DNA of 64,000 nucleotides from contig NC_071627.1 of NCBI RefSeq assembly GCF_014839835.1, forward strand, positions 19,524,001 to 19,588,000, in the 5' to 3' direction. Made by a program: the position numbers and the translations under genes. This DNA is from Dryobates pubescens. Lineage: Eukaryota; Chordata; Aves; Piciformes; Picidae. The notes under the pieces are model-generated. The model was not told the DNA's origin, did not search any database, and saw only the letters and a list, made by a program, of their open reading frames with translations. Positions 1 through 35,924 of the stretch are shown piece by piece. Positions within the stretch are counted from its first letter, which is position 1; every line of letters starts with the position of its first letter.

Positions 1-665
1 ATACAAAGATGGTGAAAACTTCAGGTTCTCATGCTTTCAGTACATTTTGCAGCCAGCATGTTCCTGTTGCCAAGAAATGTGTTCAGCCATCAGTCTGATT
101 TGCAGGCTTTTGTTGCCCAGAAAGGGCAAAGATCCTAAAATATCCACAGCTACTCACAGTCCTTGCTCCCTTAACAAAACAGCAGCAGTGCCTGATGCAG
201 TTTGACTGAACACCATGTAACTAAAAGTATTTTATCAGCAGTGCACTTTTATACACATATTAGAGCAGGGCTTTAGGGCATCTTTGCTGGTTTTATACAT
301 GAAGAGTGGTCAGTACCCAGGAACTGTAGGGGCTGGGGCTCTTGAGGAACAAAAGAGTCCACTCAGAGAAAGAAGCCAAATTCATGGCCTTGTTTCTTCA
401 CTCCCAAACACAATTAAGGGAAACAGGTTAATAGTGCTCCAGGGAATGCTTTTTTCTTTTTTTGTTGTTGTTCTCTTTTTTCTTTCTTTTTTTTTTTTCT
501 TTTTTTTTTTAAAAGTATTGGTGCTGCTTCTGCAATAAGGAGAGGTACTGGATCCATTGTCAATAAAGAGGCAGGGCAAATGTGAAAGTTGAAATTAAGG
601 ATGGGAGAAAGTGCAGGACAAAGCCCGTCTGAAGCAGGGAAAAGGTCTGTGTGAGACCAACTCAC
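1..665 (-). other. ITK intron sequence at the left window edge
   Basis: This is the intron that follows the HRDL kinase exon. It contains a T-rich run at about 449-510 (A-rich in the ITK transcript). The expected next exon, encoding AARNCL and the DFG region, is not visible here and should lie outside the window. Nothing else is recognised. Confidence 0.7.
449..510. repeat. Poly-T rich low-complexity tract
   Basis: Almost pure T with a few C and G interruptions. It creates false lysine/arginine-rich or phenylalanine-rich open frames on the two strands. It lies inside an ITK intron. Confidence 0.85.
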
Positions 666-23980
<23,315 letters not shown>

Positions 23981-24060
23981 GGCTGAGTCGAGAATGGTTG
24001 TGTCCCAGGACATGAGATGCAGTATGCACCGAGTGTCTGTCCAAGAAAGAGACAGGAGAA
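23981..24060 (-). promoter_or_regulatory. ITK: ITK 5' UTR / upstream end of first coding exon
   Basis: The reading frame stays open above the MNN start to an in-frame ATG at 24013-24011 ([11 protein letters not shown], then MNN). That upstream ATG has a poor context (no purine at -3), while the MNN ATG has G at -3. Further up, near 24030-24055 on the minus strand, a pyrimidine-rich run ends in CAG and resembles a 3' splice site, so a non-coding first exon further upstream is possible. I see no clear TATA box. The transcription start is not determined. Confidence 0.45.
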
Positions 24061-25619
24061 GAAGACAGTTAATTCTTTCTCTTTTTAGTTTTTGTTTTAA
24101 AGGTATTCAAAAGGCAGTGTAGGTGCTTTGAGCTTTATCTTCCCATCTACAGCAAAGCTTCCTTTCTGCCAAACCATAACCACATCCTCTCTGAAGTCAT
24201 AAACTGAACAGCACATGTCGAAATATACGCTAAGGCAAATGTTGTGGAAAAAATAACACTTGAGGGACATTCAGTGAATCAATGATTAAGGATTGATTAA
24301 AGAGGTGTGACATGATTAAGCATCTGTCTCCTACTTGTCTATCAAGTAAATACAGATATGAATGCATGAAATGAGCATGGATGTATAGGGTAAGTTTCTC
24401 TACTGTCCTCTTTAGAAGTAGGTCGTACACCCATATTTCTGTTTCAAAGGAATAGTGGTGCCCTCCCCTTTAGAGTATTTAACAGTTCACTGTGACTCCC
24501 AGAGATTTCATGCATTTTCTTTTGACTAAGTTTCCCACATAAAATGAGAGTTCCTACTCTGTAAGCAAAGAAAATGACATTCAGGATATACTTGTGTAAG
24601 GAGTGACGAATATTTGTAGTTGCTAAATATTTAAACTGAAAGCAAATGGTTGCAATAACTGATACCTAGTCAATTATCACTGGTAACTATTGACTGCTGC
24701 AGGTGCACTCCAGTGAGTCTATGGCTGGATATTCCAGGAGGCACAGGCACAATCGATACAAGTGCAATCAGCAGTGAAACGAGGACAATCAGGACTTCAG
24801 GGCACCATTCAGGGCAGTCTGCACCTGGGTAGATCTGGAATTATAAACAAAAGAATATGTACTCAATGCAGTCAGTACAACTGCACTGTGATGTTTAAAA
24901 ACAAATGCAGGCTGGGTTTTGTTGTTTTTTTTTTTTCTCTGCTCTTCCCTTTTTTAATAGTTTATTTTTTCTTAGTGATTGTATACCTTCTGATGCTGTT
25001 GAGGACTGCAGAGATGGAGTCTGGTGGAATGGGAGGAAACTGCAAGAGAAGTTATTTTCATTAATTAGGTGCTTTCTGGAAATTATTTCAATCTAAATAA
25101 TTCACTAGTCCTGACTTCTGGCTTTAGTTCAATGTAACATTAGTATATAAGGACATGGCTCCCTGATGCTGGTGTATTTTTAGAGTTGTTTCCAAGCCCC
25201 AAAGAAGTTATTTCATTATATTAAATTCAGTTCAGGAGGAAAAAAATGTCTGAGCAAATATCAGAATTTCCAAGACTGTTTAAATGAAGACTTGGGCTTT
25301 ATAGGTCAGTTTGTAGACAGATTTAGAAATTACATTTCTCTATGGAATGTATTGGTTATCCCTTCCAAAAAAGAGAGGTGGCATATCCCTTCCTGGCTGT
25401 TTTGTGTTATATTGTTTAGGCAGCATGTTCCAGGGATCATCAAGCATTCCTTTACCAATTTTGTCCAGTGCTAATTGAGAACATGCAGTTGCCACAAAAA
25501 TACAATTTGAAGAGAGCACTCGGTGTGCAGATCTGTAAGAGGATTTGCTAAAAGCAATGCAGTAGCATGGAACAGAAACAACGACAAACAAAAGCTGTTT
25601 GGCAGTTGAGACATCAGTT

Positions 25620-25672
25620 AATCAATCAATCACTCTATCTATGAATCTATCTATCTCTATCTATCTATATAT
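25620..25672. repeat. ATCT/ATCA tetranucleotide microsatellite
   Basis: Imperfect run of ATCA then ATCT units ending in TATATATG. Likely to vary in length between individuals. Confidence 0.85.
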
Positions 25673-28188
25673 GCAGTGATCTTGCTGAAAATGGGATACA
25701 TCATATATTGAAATATTAATCTGGCAAAACTATGTTTCATTTCTTGGCAAACTGACCGAGTTACAAGGAACCCTTGTGGTTGAACAGGAGAGATGATGAA
25801 AGTCTGTGATCTCCTGAACAATGATCACTGCTGCCCAGGGGGATTTCGTATCTTTTGCAGACTAGAATCTATATTTGGGCCAAATTTCCCATTCTTGCCT
25901 CATGCAATGCACATGCATAAAAATTGCAGCATCTGCCATGAATTTTCTAAAACTGCAGGCTGTGTAAACAGCAATTTGGATACTTAACAGACCTTGTTTA
26001 GCTGCCTACAGCTCTAAAAGACAGAACTGCTTTTGCATGTGCATAATTTTCCCCACTCTTGAGAATCTGCTGGTTTAAATCATGCTCTGAGATCCTTACT
26101 TGTAACTAACACACCAAAACATGGAAAGTCGACAAACTGTACCCTGACAAACTGTATGGACTTTGCTCTGCTAGCAACAGGGAATCCCTCCTAAAGGGCT
26201 GTTGCTCTTAATAGCATTTTGCCTGACTTTTATCAGTATAGATAAATCTATCACCAGTTTGTAACATCATTGCATTTCTAGCTATGAACAGTTCTTTAGG
26301 ACTACATTACTCTTTCTAGTCTCTTCTTTGCACCAGCTGTAGCGTGTTAAGGACTTTCTCAAAAGTCTTTGTGGCTTGAGCCAAGGGGGCTTGCAGCCTG
26401 CCAAGATAGGTATGCATGTTGTCTTCTCAGAAAACTGAATATAAATAGAAATGCAAGGGTGTGACACTGCAGCTCTGCAGAAAAAGCAAGGCATACAGGG
26501 CAGGAAAGAGACGAGACGCCATCACATAGACCTCTAAGGGGAGCAATGCTGATGGAGATGAGCGGATGTGGGGCAAGTAGACATTAAGCAAGGGTGATAA
26601 GTAGTGGGGGGAGAGCTAAGAAATTATTTTAATGTATTGACTGGCATCTTGATTTCTTCTTCTTGATTAGATAAGAGCAGAGGGATAAGAGTTAGAAGAG
26701 GGGAGCAATTCGATCAAATGTTCAGATAGGGGCTTAGCAACTGCACTTTGTTTAGTGTAACAAAGTGGTATGATGTGACGTGCTTTAGGAGCTCGGATGG
26801 GAAGGGATGTGCAGGACAAGGCAAGTGAGAAATGAGGAGCAAAAGAGGGAGAATTGGACAGGATGAGCTGCCGTGGAAGAGAAGCTACAGATTTGATGCA
26901 ACACATGGTGAAAGACACACACAGTTGTAAGAAAACAATAACAGATTTTGCTCTGGAGCAATAAAGAATCTGGTAGTTATACTGGAGCAAGAAGAATTTA
27001 GCAGGCAGGATCAGCCATTCTGAGTTTTGAATGTTGAGTTAAAACTGATGATGGGTCACAGCTAAGATATTAGATAGGGATAAAAGTAAGAACGACCGTA
27101 AGGAAGGAGTTATGTCATTGCAGCTGGTTTGGGTCCCACTGATATAAACACAGGAGCTGATTTCAGTGAGAGCTGCTAGTTCTGTTCTGCAGTATCTTTA
27201 TCAACTGGTAACTCTTCACTGTTGAACTGGGGAGGGAGGCAGGGACTGACATATTTTAGTATCCACTCTTGCCACAGATCTACACCTTCATGCTCCTTTT
27301 TTACTTCAACCCCTTTTTCAACTTCACCCATGCATAGCAAACACACAGATATTTAAGTGTAGCAAGCCAAAATCAGAATATGAATGCTCTCTAAATCTAA
27401 TAAATACATAGCCAGGATGACATATATGTATACACAAAAACATGAATGAAGAATTGTCTTTTTATTTGTGAGAGAGTAACCTGCTTATGTATATTTTAAT
27501 TTCATTTAATTTCAACAATCATAAATTCTTATCCAGTTTTTAAATACAATTCTTTCTTACTTTCAAGACATGGACTGTAGACATAAATCATATGTTATCA
27601 TCCACCTGGATGACTAACAGTTTATAACATTTTTAAACAAAGCCTTAGCCATTCCAGGGCTTCAAGACCCTTCTGCAGTAGAGCAGGAGAGAGAAATACA
27701 TAGACAGAGTTAGGGAGAAATACACCACTTGTCTAGGACCAAATTGGCTGCAGATGACTGGAAGATGTGAGGACAAGTCTTGTAGAGTTCTACACACAAA
27801 CTATATAGTCTTCCTGAGAAGGCTCCTTGGATGGGATGGAATATCTAAAATAGTTATCTTATTTCTGGAACTTGACCTTGCTTGGTGGTACAGTGATGTA
27901 CTGAACACATGAGCACACTCCTTATCTTCAAGGCTAGTGGCACCACTATATATTGCATGATACAGAAATTCTGTATCCTTAATAGAATAGAATTTAATCT
28001 AACTGTCCTAAATATGTTAAAACTACTCTAAGTCTGTCCCTTAAGACAAGGAGGCACAGCCTGATGAATTTTTTAGGGATCCTACATCTTGTCTGCTCAA
28101 GTGCTTCTAAGAGTGTGCTACCATGCATCCTTTGACACTTTACTATCCATATTCAGGAAAATCTGAAATATATTAAATGTTTCAGAGC

Positions 28189-28575
28189 ATAGAATCATAG
28201 AATTGTCAGTGTTGGAAGGGACCTCAAGGATCATTTAGTTCCAAGCCCCTTGTTGTGGGCAGGGACACTTCACACTAGACCAGGTTGCTCAGAGTGACAT
28301 CCAGCCTGGCCTTAAAAACTTGCAGGGATGAGGCTTCCACCACCTCCTCGGGCAACCTGTTCAAGTGTCTCACCACCCTCATGGGGAAGAACTTCTTCCT
28401 AACATCCAATCTGAAGGTACCCACTTGTAGTTTTGCTCCATTTCCCCTAGTCCTATCACTACCTGACATCCCAAATAGTCCTTCAGCAGCTTTCTTGAGG
28501 GCCCCCTTAAGATACTGGAAGGCCACAACAAGATCTCTTCAGAGCCTTCTCCTCTCCAGATAGAAGTCTGAGCTA
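28189..28575 (-). repeat. CR1 LINE 3' end, about 390 bp
   Basis: Starts ATAGAATCATAGAATTGTCA, passes through CACACTAGACCAGGTTGCTC and CTTCTTCCTAACATCCAATC, and reaches the TCTCTTCAGAGCC block. This is the octamer-tail subfamily. Frames on both strands in this segment derive from the element. Confidence 0.92.
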
Positions 28576-31500
28576 CTTTGTGTGCTAAATACTCCTCTGT
28601 GCCGGGCAAGGTGAGGTTACAGATAAGCTGTTACCAACTGTGGCCTCAGTGGGTTCATTTTAATTTTTTTTTTTTTTCTTTTAATCACCTTAGTTCTTCC
28701 CTTGCAACCTCCTGCAAATTGCTCTATTTCTGCTCTGGAAAACGTTTGGTTTTGGTTTTTTTTTAGGGGTTGGATTTTTCTCTTAGGGGATTTACCCAAA
28801 TTATGCAGTTCACACTTTTATTAATGCAAACTGTGGAAATCTCCCCACCCGCACATCCTGCTCTGATAACAATGCTCATGTCCTGAAGGTGGCAAAGAAA
28901 TGTAGAAAGTTAAATATAGAAAGTTTTGGGGTTTTAAAAAAGAAAAAGAAAAAGAAAAAAGCCAAAAAAACACAATAGACCAGAAGGCTACAACCATCCC
29001 TTCACCCTATACAATGACCTGTATACTTCTGCCATATGTAGTATTTGGGCCAGGTTTACTGCCTGGGTGCCAGCTCTTTCCTTTCACCAGCTGTACAACA
29101 CAATGATCATAATTTAACTTTCAAGCTTCCAGAAATCAACCTGTTTTCTACTTCAGCTTCTTTTAGAGTGTGAGAAACTCTATTTAAGCTACTCAGCTGT
29201 CTGGCTTCTTTGGCAGTTGATTATCACCCCAATAAACATGTCTCCAGTGGACCCAAAAAGCAAGACAGAAAGCTGCAGAAAAAAGGGAAGAATTGCTCTG
29301 GTCTTTATGAGCCAGATGCCTACAGCTTTCCTCTAGGTTTTACAACTGCACCTTTGAATCTGCTCACACTGCTCCCAGTGAGCAAGGGAGTTGCTCTCAT
29401 AGAACCAGAGCAAGATGCTCCTGTGAGCTGTTTGGGAGCCCTGGAAAAGTAGATGCCTTTTTCTGAGCATCTGCTAGGAGGATGCAGTGAATTATCCATA
29501 ATTGGAATTCCTGAAGTGAATTGCTTCCAGGCTTACTGCTGTTGGCATTAACATAGAGAATATGTTTAATACTGGTGAACTCACACGGGGTTAGGACTGG
29601 CTCTTCTGTGATGAAGGTACAAATAATCCTTTGCTCAGCTCTTCTCTCTTAGGCAATAAAATACAGAAAGGAAACCTTAGTTTCATTGGGTCATACCCAA
29701 ACTGAGATTTTGTTCCAGCTCCTTTTTTTAGTGCCTGTCTATCATGCTGTCTGTTACTATTTCTTTCTGAAGACAAAGGTGTGACTTACACTGCTGGCAA
29801 AACTGCCGTGCTGCAAATCTCACCATTTATCCTGGCAACATGACACGTTTGCAACTACCCAGGTTGCTGATGACTGGGTAGGGATTACTTCTTCATGCCA
29901 TACAGGCACGTTTTTTGAGACATGTTCATTTACAAGTTAGAGCAGGCAGTTACTGCAGGCTGCTAAGGATGCAGCAGACCCTCTGCAAGTAAAGATCCAA
30001 CAGTAATGTCTGGCTTAAAAATCAGGTAAAAGCATTGCTTCCAGAAACAACATTATGACTATGAGCTGACTGATTCTATCAGAATGTGCCTGGATTTTGA
30101 ACCATAGCAGTTTAAAAACCAGTAGTGAGATAGCTGTTTCACTGCTAAATAACCATGTAGGCTCTTTGCTGAGATTTGAATCTGTTTGAATCAGCTACTG
30201 GGCTGTATAGTAAGAAACAGTTCAACTGTGGTGTGCTTTGAGGATTGGTGCCCCAGTTTTAACATGATGGGAACATTATACTTTGTTCCTATATTCACAG
30301 GTGCACCAATAGGCAGCAGCTGATACTTTAGTCTGAGGAGTCAGAAAGAAAAGGCAGCACTGTACTGCAAATTCATTAACTCCCAAAGCCACAGCAGGAG
30401 ACAGGGAGATGGGAATTAACCAGAGCAGATGGAGACATAAAGCTTGCTTAAGTCCCCTTCACCCCCAACAGGCTCATTTTCTCTTCTCCTCCTCCCTGGT
30501 ATATCCTGCAACAAAGCCTGTAACAATCACCAAAAAAGGAAATTCCTGAGTTGATTGCTGTAAGATATAACACTTAAGCTAAGCCCAAGAAGAGATTACA
30601 ACTGAGTTTCATTTTGGGCTTATTTATTTCAGACAACATGGGGAAAACCCCACCATACTATATAGTGTGGTAGCAATCAAAAAATGGAAGAAATATGTTC
30701 CAGCACAGAAGACAGCAGCACTGTTCTAAGACTATGCATGGAAATGGGTTTGTATTTACTGTGCTTGTACAATGCTTGGATTCAAATTCTGCTAGAATAA
30801 CTTCTTTTAGCAATAAAATAAGCAATGGCACACACTGTACACAGTGCTGCTGAATTAAAAGAACTGGAATGCCTGGGAATGAAAGATGCCAGTTTGCCTA
30901 CAATTAGTTATGAACAAAACCAAAATAAACTTAACTAAAGCAATAAATTAAGATGCTGTGTCTTTGAGGCAGAGAATATCATTGTATTCATTCACCATCT
31001 GCTGAAGGTGTCTAAGTTCATCCCCATAGTTTGGAGAAGCTGTAGGAATTGTGCTGTATTGTTGATGGAAGGCTTGAACTGGACAGCATCCTGATTTCAG
31101 AAAGGAGATGAAATGTAGCAGAAAGCAAATTGGAGAGTGCTATGCATGACACTCATCCCCATTCTTAATTTCTCATTTGGAATCACTGAAAAGAGAAATG
31201 TTATCACTTCCCCCCAGGCTGTAAAAGGTCATTCCCATGTCTTCTGAGAATCAGACATACTACCAAGAATGAGACCGACACGCTTTCTTTTTTACTTTCA
31301 TGAGTGTGATGTTATATCCCCTCTGTCTTGGTCACTGCATGCAGACTGAGAAAATGACTCAAGATCACATAAAAAACCCCAAGTGCTTGGCCTTCTGCTG
31401 TCTCCTACTATTTGAAGTCACAGCATTTTACATCCTTGCTGCACAGTTCACTCAGTGCAAGACACTAGAGAATCTAGCTCAGCTCCTGTTAAATGAATGT

Positions 31501-33734
31501 CAAATCAAACTCTGGAAAGTCCACTAAAACCAAAGGTGTGTTAGTACTTCCCAGTACATGTAGTTTCTTGTACACCTCTGGAGGTGGTGCTTTTTATTCC
31601 TTGCCTGTCTTTCAAGGTATGGTGCAACAAGATGATATGAGACAAGATAAGAGCCTGCTGTCACAGAAACAAGGAAAATCAGTCTCCCAACACCCTCCCT
31701 TCCTTCTGCCTGTGGGTTCTCCTCTCTTAAAAGCTCACCCTGATGCTCACAGGATAGACAGCTCAGGGACTTAACTTACTAGAAGAACTGAAATCTTCAT
31801 CCAGAAAAATGACAGTAATGTTTTCCGGGGCATTTGGAATTGCATCAGTTTACTTTGCAACCCAGTGCCTGACAGTGATGGCACAAGTAGTGAGAAGAAA
31901 GGAGTGCACAGCCAGAAGTGGGGTGCTGGAAGAAATAGCAGTGAGACTAGAAGGAAAGTGTAGGGTAGGAGGGTAAAGGAATAAGATCTCCTGTTCCAAA
32001 TCAGAAAACTTTGTAGCTGCAGCATTGAACTGCAACCGTGCTTGCAACCCTGTTCTCAGTTCCATATTTATGTGCCTTGTTAAGACCTGCATCCTGGGGT
32101 ACTTTTGCTTCTTCAGAAGGTTTATTCATACATGTTGAAGTGGTACTTAGAAACAACCACCATGGAGGGGGTGGAGGGGGGATGAGAAGAAAGAAACAAA
32201 CTAATCCAAATCAATAATGATAAAAAAAGTCATCTTGGATCCTTGTGGCTGATAGTACACAATTTTCTGCTCTTGATTGTTCAGATTCTCAACTGACAAG
32301 ATCACTGGCTGATGAAAGAAGCAATGTGGTAAAATAATTTTGATTATATAGAATAAAGATTAAAGGTCTCTTAAAACCGTCCTGCTGATCCCAAAGGATG
32401 TTGTGGCTTAATATGGAGAGTCTGAACGACTGCAGCCCACGGCACCAGAGACAACCACGGCCCCAGTTCAATGCCTGCACCCAAAGAACTCCTTCACTCT
32501 GCAGACTGTTAAGTTCTATACCTGTGGGGGAAAAGCGGCAACTGGTGGCAACTTTTAAAACTTCTTCATTCTAACCACTCCAGTTTTCTTAAGCTGGCTC
32601 TTACTAGCAGATCGTGCATTAGCACAACTCCTTCATTTCAAAGGGCTGCTTAGCCCAGGTCCAGTGCTGAAATGCTGAAACCTGAACAAACCACCACGGG
32701 CAAACCACCTTATCCTGTTAGGTTTCTTCTGCACTGTGGTGCCCACTGTGGCTGCCTGTTAGGAATTTCTGCACAAAGAATAAGAGCTTTCTGTACCCAG
32801 GCTCCTGGGTCTGAGCAAGCCATTCACACTTGTGACATTTCAGTCCATATGGATGCATTTCTGAAAAGAACACTAGATTAATTCACATCTTGGGGCACCA
32901 CAAAATCCTTAATGTATGGACCTTTGTCTTGCTTTTTAAGTAGAAGAATAGCCTTCAAGGACAGAAAAGGAAAGAAAAAAAAAAGATACTGAAAGATACT
33001 GCATCAGATATCAGATGGCATCAGACCAGTCAGCCCAGAGTCTATCAACAATTACAGATTGTGCTCAGACCACTTTACTGACAGTTTTCCTAAAAGCAAA
33101 GTTGTAAGCCATTACCAAATGATGAGAATACCCTCTTTTGGAAAACAGCACAGATATAGGATTAGTTACTTAGGGGGAAAAAAAAATCAAACAAACAAAC
33201 TCCAAACAAAGACGACAACAACAACAAAATATCCCTGAACTTATATTTCACTGTATTAGAAATAATTAAGAGGATCCAAAGTAATTCTCATTCAACTCAA
33301 ATTTTTTGGGAGGTGAAATGATCGATCTTGAAAGTGAATCTGTAAATGATATTGCATGTGTAGGACCTTGTCAGACACAGGCCATTGCTGCCATCTGCTG
33401 AGGAAGAGAGAAAACAGAACAGAAATAGCTAAGTGTCCAAAATTCTTTTGTTGGCCGTTGCAGGGAGAAATTCGTTTAGAGGTGACTCCAGCAAGCCCAT
33501 CTCCCCATGATTCACCAGATGAAAAATCGTAAATTTTTATTTCAATTCCACCTAGAAATTAAAAAAGGAAAAAAAGGAAGAAAAGGCAAGCAGTGGAACC
33601 CAGCTGTTTGTTAGTCTTTACGTGGTCATGTTTAGTGCATCCAGATGATAGGAGGATGCAACCACTCTGACACGGGTAATGCCCACGCTTCTCATGTGTG
33701 AAAGCAGTACACACAATGCCATTACTACATACTA

Positions 33735-33893
33735 CATAGAATCATATAACGTTTTGAGTTGGAAAGGACTTTTAAAGGTAGATTAGTCCAAAGCCCCTGC
33801 AGTGAGCTGGGACATCTTCAACTAAATCGGGTTGCTCAGAGCTTGATCGTGCTTGCAGGAATGGGGTATCAACCATCTCTTCGGGCAACTTTG
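33735..33893 (-). repeat. CR1 LINE 3' end just upstream of the MED7 CpG island
   Basis: Begins CATAGAATCATATAACG and passes through GAGTTGGAAAGGAC and GGGTTGCTCAGAGC. Old and diverged, truncated about 45 bp before the GC-rich promoter starts. Confidence 0.85.
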
Positions 33894-33934
33894 CGCCTTA
33901 GGAGGGGTTTCTGGTGAGGAAGCCCCAGAATAGC

Positions 33935-34570
33935 AGGTGGGATGTGGTGCCCGGCCCCGCGGGGACTGCGCGCTGCCACGTCCCGACACAGCGCAGCACC
34001 CTACGGCACCACAGCCAGGCTACAGAACCCAGCCACGCCCTCCACGGGCAACACGCCACGCCCCTCAGGGACTAATGGCTTGCCCCGACCCTCGGCTCCT
34101 GGCACCGCCTCCCCAGCGAACCCCTGCGCTGAGTGGAGCAAGCTTCTGACTGGTGTTCGGCAGGACCAATCAGTGCGTGCCGCCCCGAAGCCGGCGAGCC
34201 AATAGATGGGAAGGGAAGCGGGCCGGAGCCGGAAGCGGCGTGGTGGTGGTGGTGGTTTCGCTGAGGAGGCTCGGCGGGCAGGTGAGGACTGGTGGCTTCT
34301 TGGCTGTGCTGAGGGGGGTTTCTTCTGCCGAGTACGTGGTTCAGTCGCCAGTGGGGTCTTTCTGTAGGGGCAACCCTGCCTTGTCTCTCTTTATCAGTGT
34401 CCTGGCGAGCCCCGCGGCGAGACTTGGGCCTTCCCAGAGCCTGGCCTGGCCCACATCAGGGCAGGTCGGCGGCGGCTGCGGAGCCGCGGCGGGGGCGCGT
34501 AGTATCCCATGGCGATACTTGCCCGCCGGCGCAGTGCGCGGTTTCCCCTCTCGTGGGGCGCTGTGCTAAT
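33935..34570 (+). promoter_or_regulatory. MED7: CpG-island promoter and first non-coding exon of MED7
   Basis: A sharp change to CpG-dense sequence amid AT-rich surroundings. It includes two CCAAT boxes (34166-34170 and 34199-34203, 33 bp apart), an ETS-type CCGGAAG at 34229-34235, and a strong splice donor CAG|GTGAGG with the exon ending at 34281. This fits a housekeeping promoter whose short 5' UTR exon is spliced to the acceptor TTCTCTAG ending at 34875. An NRF1-like palindromic GCGCAGTGCGCG lies near 34,528-34,540, in the intron. No TATA box is seen. The exact start of transcription is inferred to lie at about 34,200-34,260. Confidence 0.82.
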
Positions 34571-34894
34571 GGGCCAGGCCTCAGCTAAGAAAGAGGATCC
34601 CCCTTCTAGTGGCAGCTCTGGCTACAGGCTGGTCTGTCCTGGTTTGGGAAATGAATGCTTTATATGAGTCTAGTGATGTTAATCCTGCTAAAAATATAGC
34701 TTGAGGAAAAGCTAACATGGATGTATTCGGGAGATTCTTGTGTTCTACATATTGAGATGGCTTTCTTCTGGCCCGTTTTCTCACAGCCAGCTATTTTATG
34801 TTGCCTTTGTTTCTCTTTACATGATAAAGTCGTCTTGCAGTTTGTTAAATGTATATTTCTTGGGACATTCTCTAGGTATTTTTGCCTGGCAAGA

Positions 34895-35587
34895 ATGGGT
34901 GAACCTCAGCAAGTGAGTGCTCTTCCTCCGCCTCCAATGCAGTACATAAAAGAATATACTGATGAAAATATCCGTAAAGGCCTGGCTCCAAAGCCACCTC
35001 CACCTGTGAAAGACAGCTATATGATGTTTGGTAATCAGTTTCAATGTGATGATCTGATTATTCGACCCTTGGAAAGCCAAGGTATTGAACGGTTGCATCC
35101 TATGCAGTTTGATCACAAGAAGGAATTAAGAAAACTTAATATGTCAATCCTGGTTAACTTTCTGGATCTTTTGGATATCTTGATAAGGAGTCCAGGGAGT
35201 ATAAAGCGAGAGGAAAAACTGGAAGACTTGAAACTGCTTTTCGTTCATGTCCATCATCTTATAAATGAGTATCGGCCTCACCAAGCTAGGGAGACACTAA
35301 GAGTCATGATGGAGGTGCAGAAACGTCAGCGTCTGGAAACAGCAGAGCGATTTCAGAAGCATCTGGAGCGAGTTGTAGAGATGATTCAGAACTGCCTGGC
35401 TTCCTTGCCTGATGATCTGCCTCATTCAGAGGGAGGACTGCGAGTGAAAGTGGAGAAAATGGATATAGATGATAGCAGCAACTGTCTTGGGCAGAGTGAA
35501 ATGCAGAGAGAGCGTTCTGGTGGCAAGAGAGATCAGGTTTTGGACAAAGATGCAGCTATGTGTAGCATTATTGATGAAATGACGTGA
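34895..35587 (+). CDS. MED7: MED7, Mediator complex subunit 7
   Basis: Subunit of the middle module of Mediator, the RNA polymerase II coactivator in the nucleus. MED7 pairs with MED21 as a hinge and also contacts MED31. The whole 230-residue protein is in one exon, close to the roughly 233 residues of mammalian MED7. The N-terminus has the family signature [14 protein letters not shown] followed by [15 protein letters not shown]. Then come the PKPPPPV motif, a core with [10 protein letters not shown] and [16 protein letters not shown], and a long helical region (about 80-190) with [16 protein letters not shown]. The C-terminus is acidic and charged. The start is set by homology; the frame is open further 5', but that part lies in the 5' intron, before the acceptor at 34875. 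The 5' UTR exon is in the CpG island. A canonical poly(A) signal follows at 35896. Very confident. Confidence 0.97.
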   Translation: MGEPQQVSALPPPPMQYIKEYTDENIRKGLAPKPPPPVKDSYMMFGNQFQCDDLIIRPLESQGIERLHPMQFDHKKELRKLNMSILVNFLDLLDILIRSPGSIKREEKLEDLKLLFVHVHHLINEYRPHQARETLRVMMEVQKRQRLETAERFQKHLERVVEMIQNCLASLPDDLPHSEGGLRVKVEKMDIDDSSNCLGQSEMQRERSGGKRDQVLDKDAAMCSIIDEMT

Positions 35588-35895
35588 GGAAAACACTACT
35601 TACAGTGAGAGGCAGAATGGTTTGCATTGGACAAGCAGACAAGGTGTTTATTGTGTGCCTGTTGGAGGTTGTGAGTGACTGGGCAGATGAAAATGTTTTC
35701 TGTTACACTTTGACACATTCTACTTTTGTTGAGTATGTTGCTTTGTTATTTTTTTCCCCCCACTTGCTTTATAGTGTGAAGCCAGTCAGGGCTCTGACCA
35801 GAAGGAATTGCATTTGGCAGTTCCTGCATTTCAAGTAAGTGCTAGTTGTGTACAGTTTCAGTGGCTCCTTCCAGGAATGTGTAATTCAATATTAA

Positions 35896-35901
35896 AATAA
35901 A
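35896..35901 (+). promoter_or_regulatory. MED7: MED7 poly(A) signal AATAAA
   Basis: First canonical AATAAA after the MED7 stop, 309 nt downstream. It is followed within about 50 nt by a GT-rich stretch (TAGGTGTTTTATTCGTGG). Later AATAAA-type motifs near 36,305 and 36,752 could be used for longer 3' UTRs. Confidence 0.75.
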
Positions 35902-35924
35902 ATGTGTGAAGTCTGCAAAATCCA

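Larger units (their letters stand above)
24061..33734. other. Intergenic region between ITK and MED7
   Basis: About 9.7 kb with no convincing gene. Contents: an ATCT-type simple repeat near 25,620-25,672, one CR1 at 28,189-28,575, an A-rich GAAAA repeat near 28,936-28,961, and a purine-rich stretch at about 26,480-26,960 that I do not recognise. A perfect 8-bp inverted repeat (CTACCCAG/CTGGGTAG) lies at 29,854-29,880. Mammals have GARIN3 (FAM71B) between these two genes; I see no frame that could be it. The ITK promoter should be at the left end. Confidence 0.7.

Noticed and set aside
382-579. Lysine-rich minus-strand frame
   Set aside because: Artefact of the poly-T tract at 449-510.
34153-34569. 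138-codon frame over the MED7 CpG island
   Set aside because: GC-rich sequence lacks stop codons by composition. It spans the MED7 5' UTR exon and its intron and has no family resemblance.
34721-34894. 58-codon N-terminal extension of MED7
   Set aside because: Lies before and across a good splice acceptor (TTCTCTAG ending at 34875), and MED7 proteins begin MGEPQQ.
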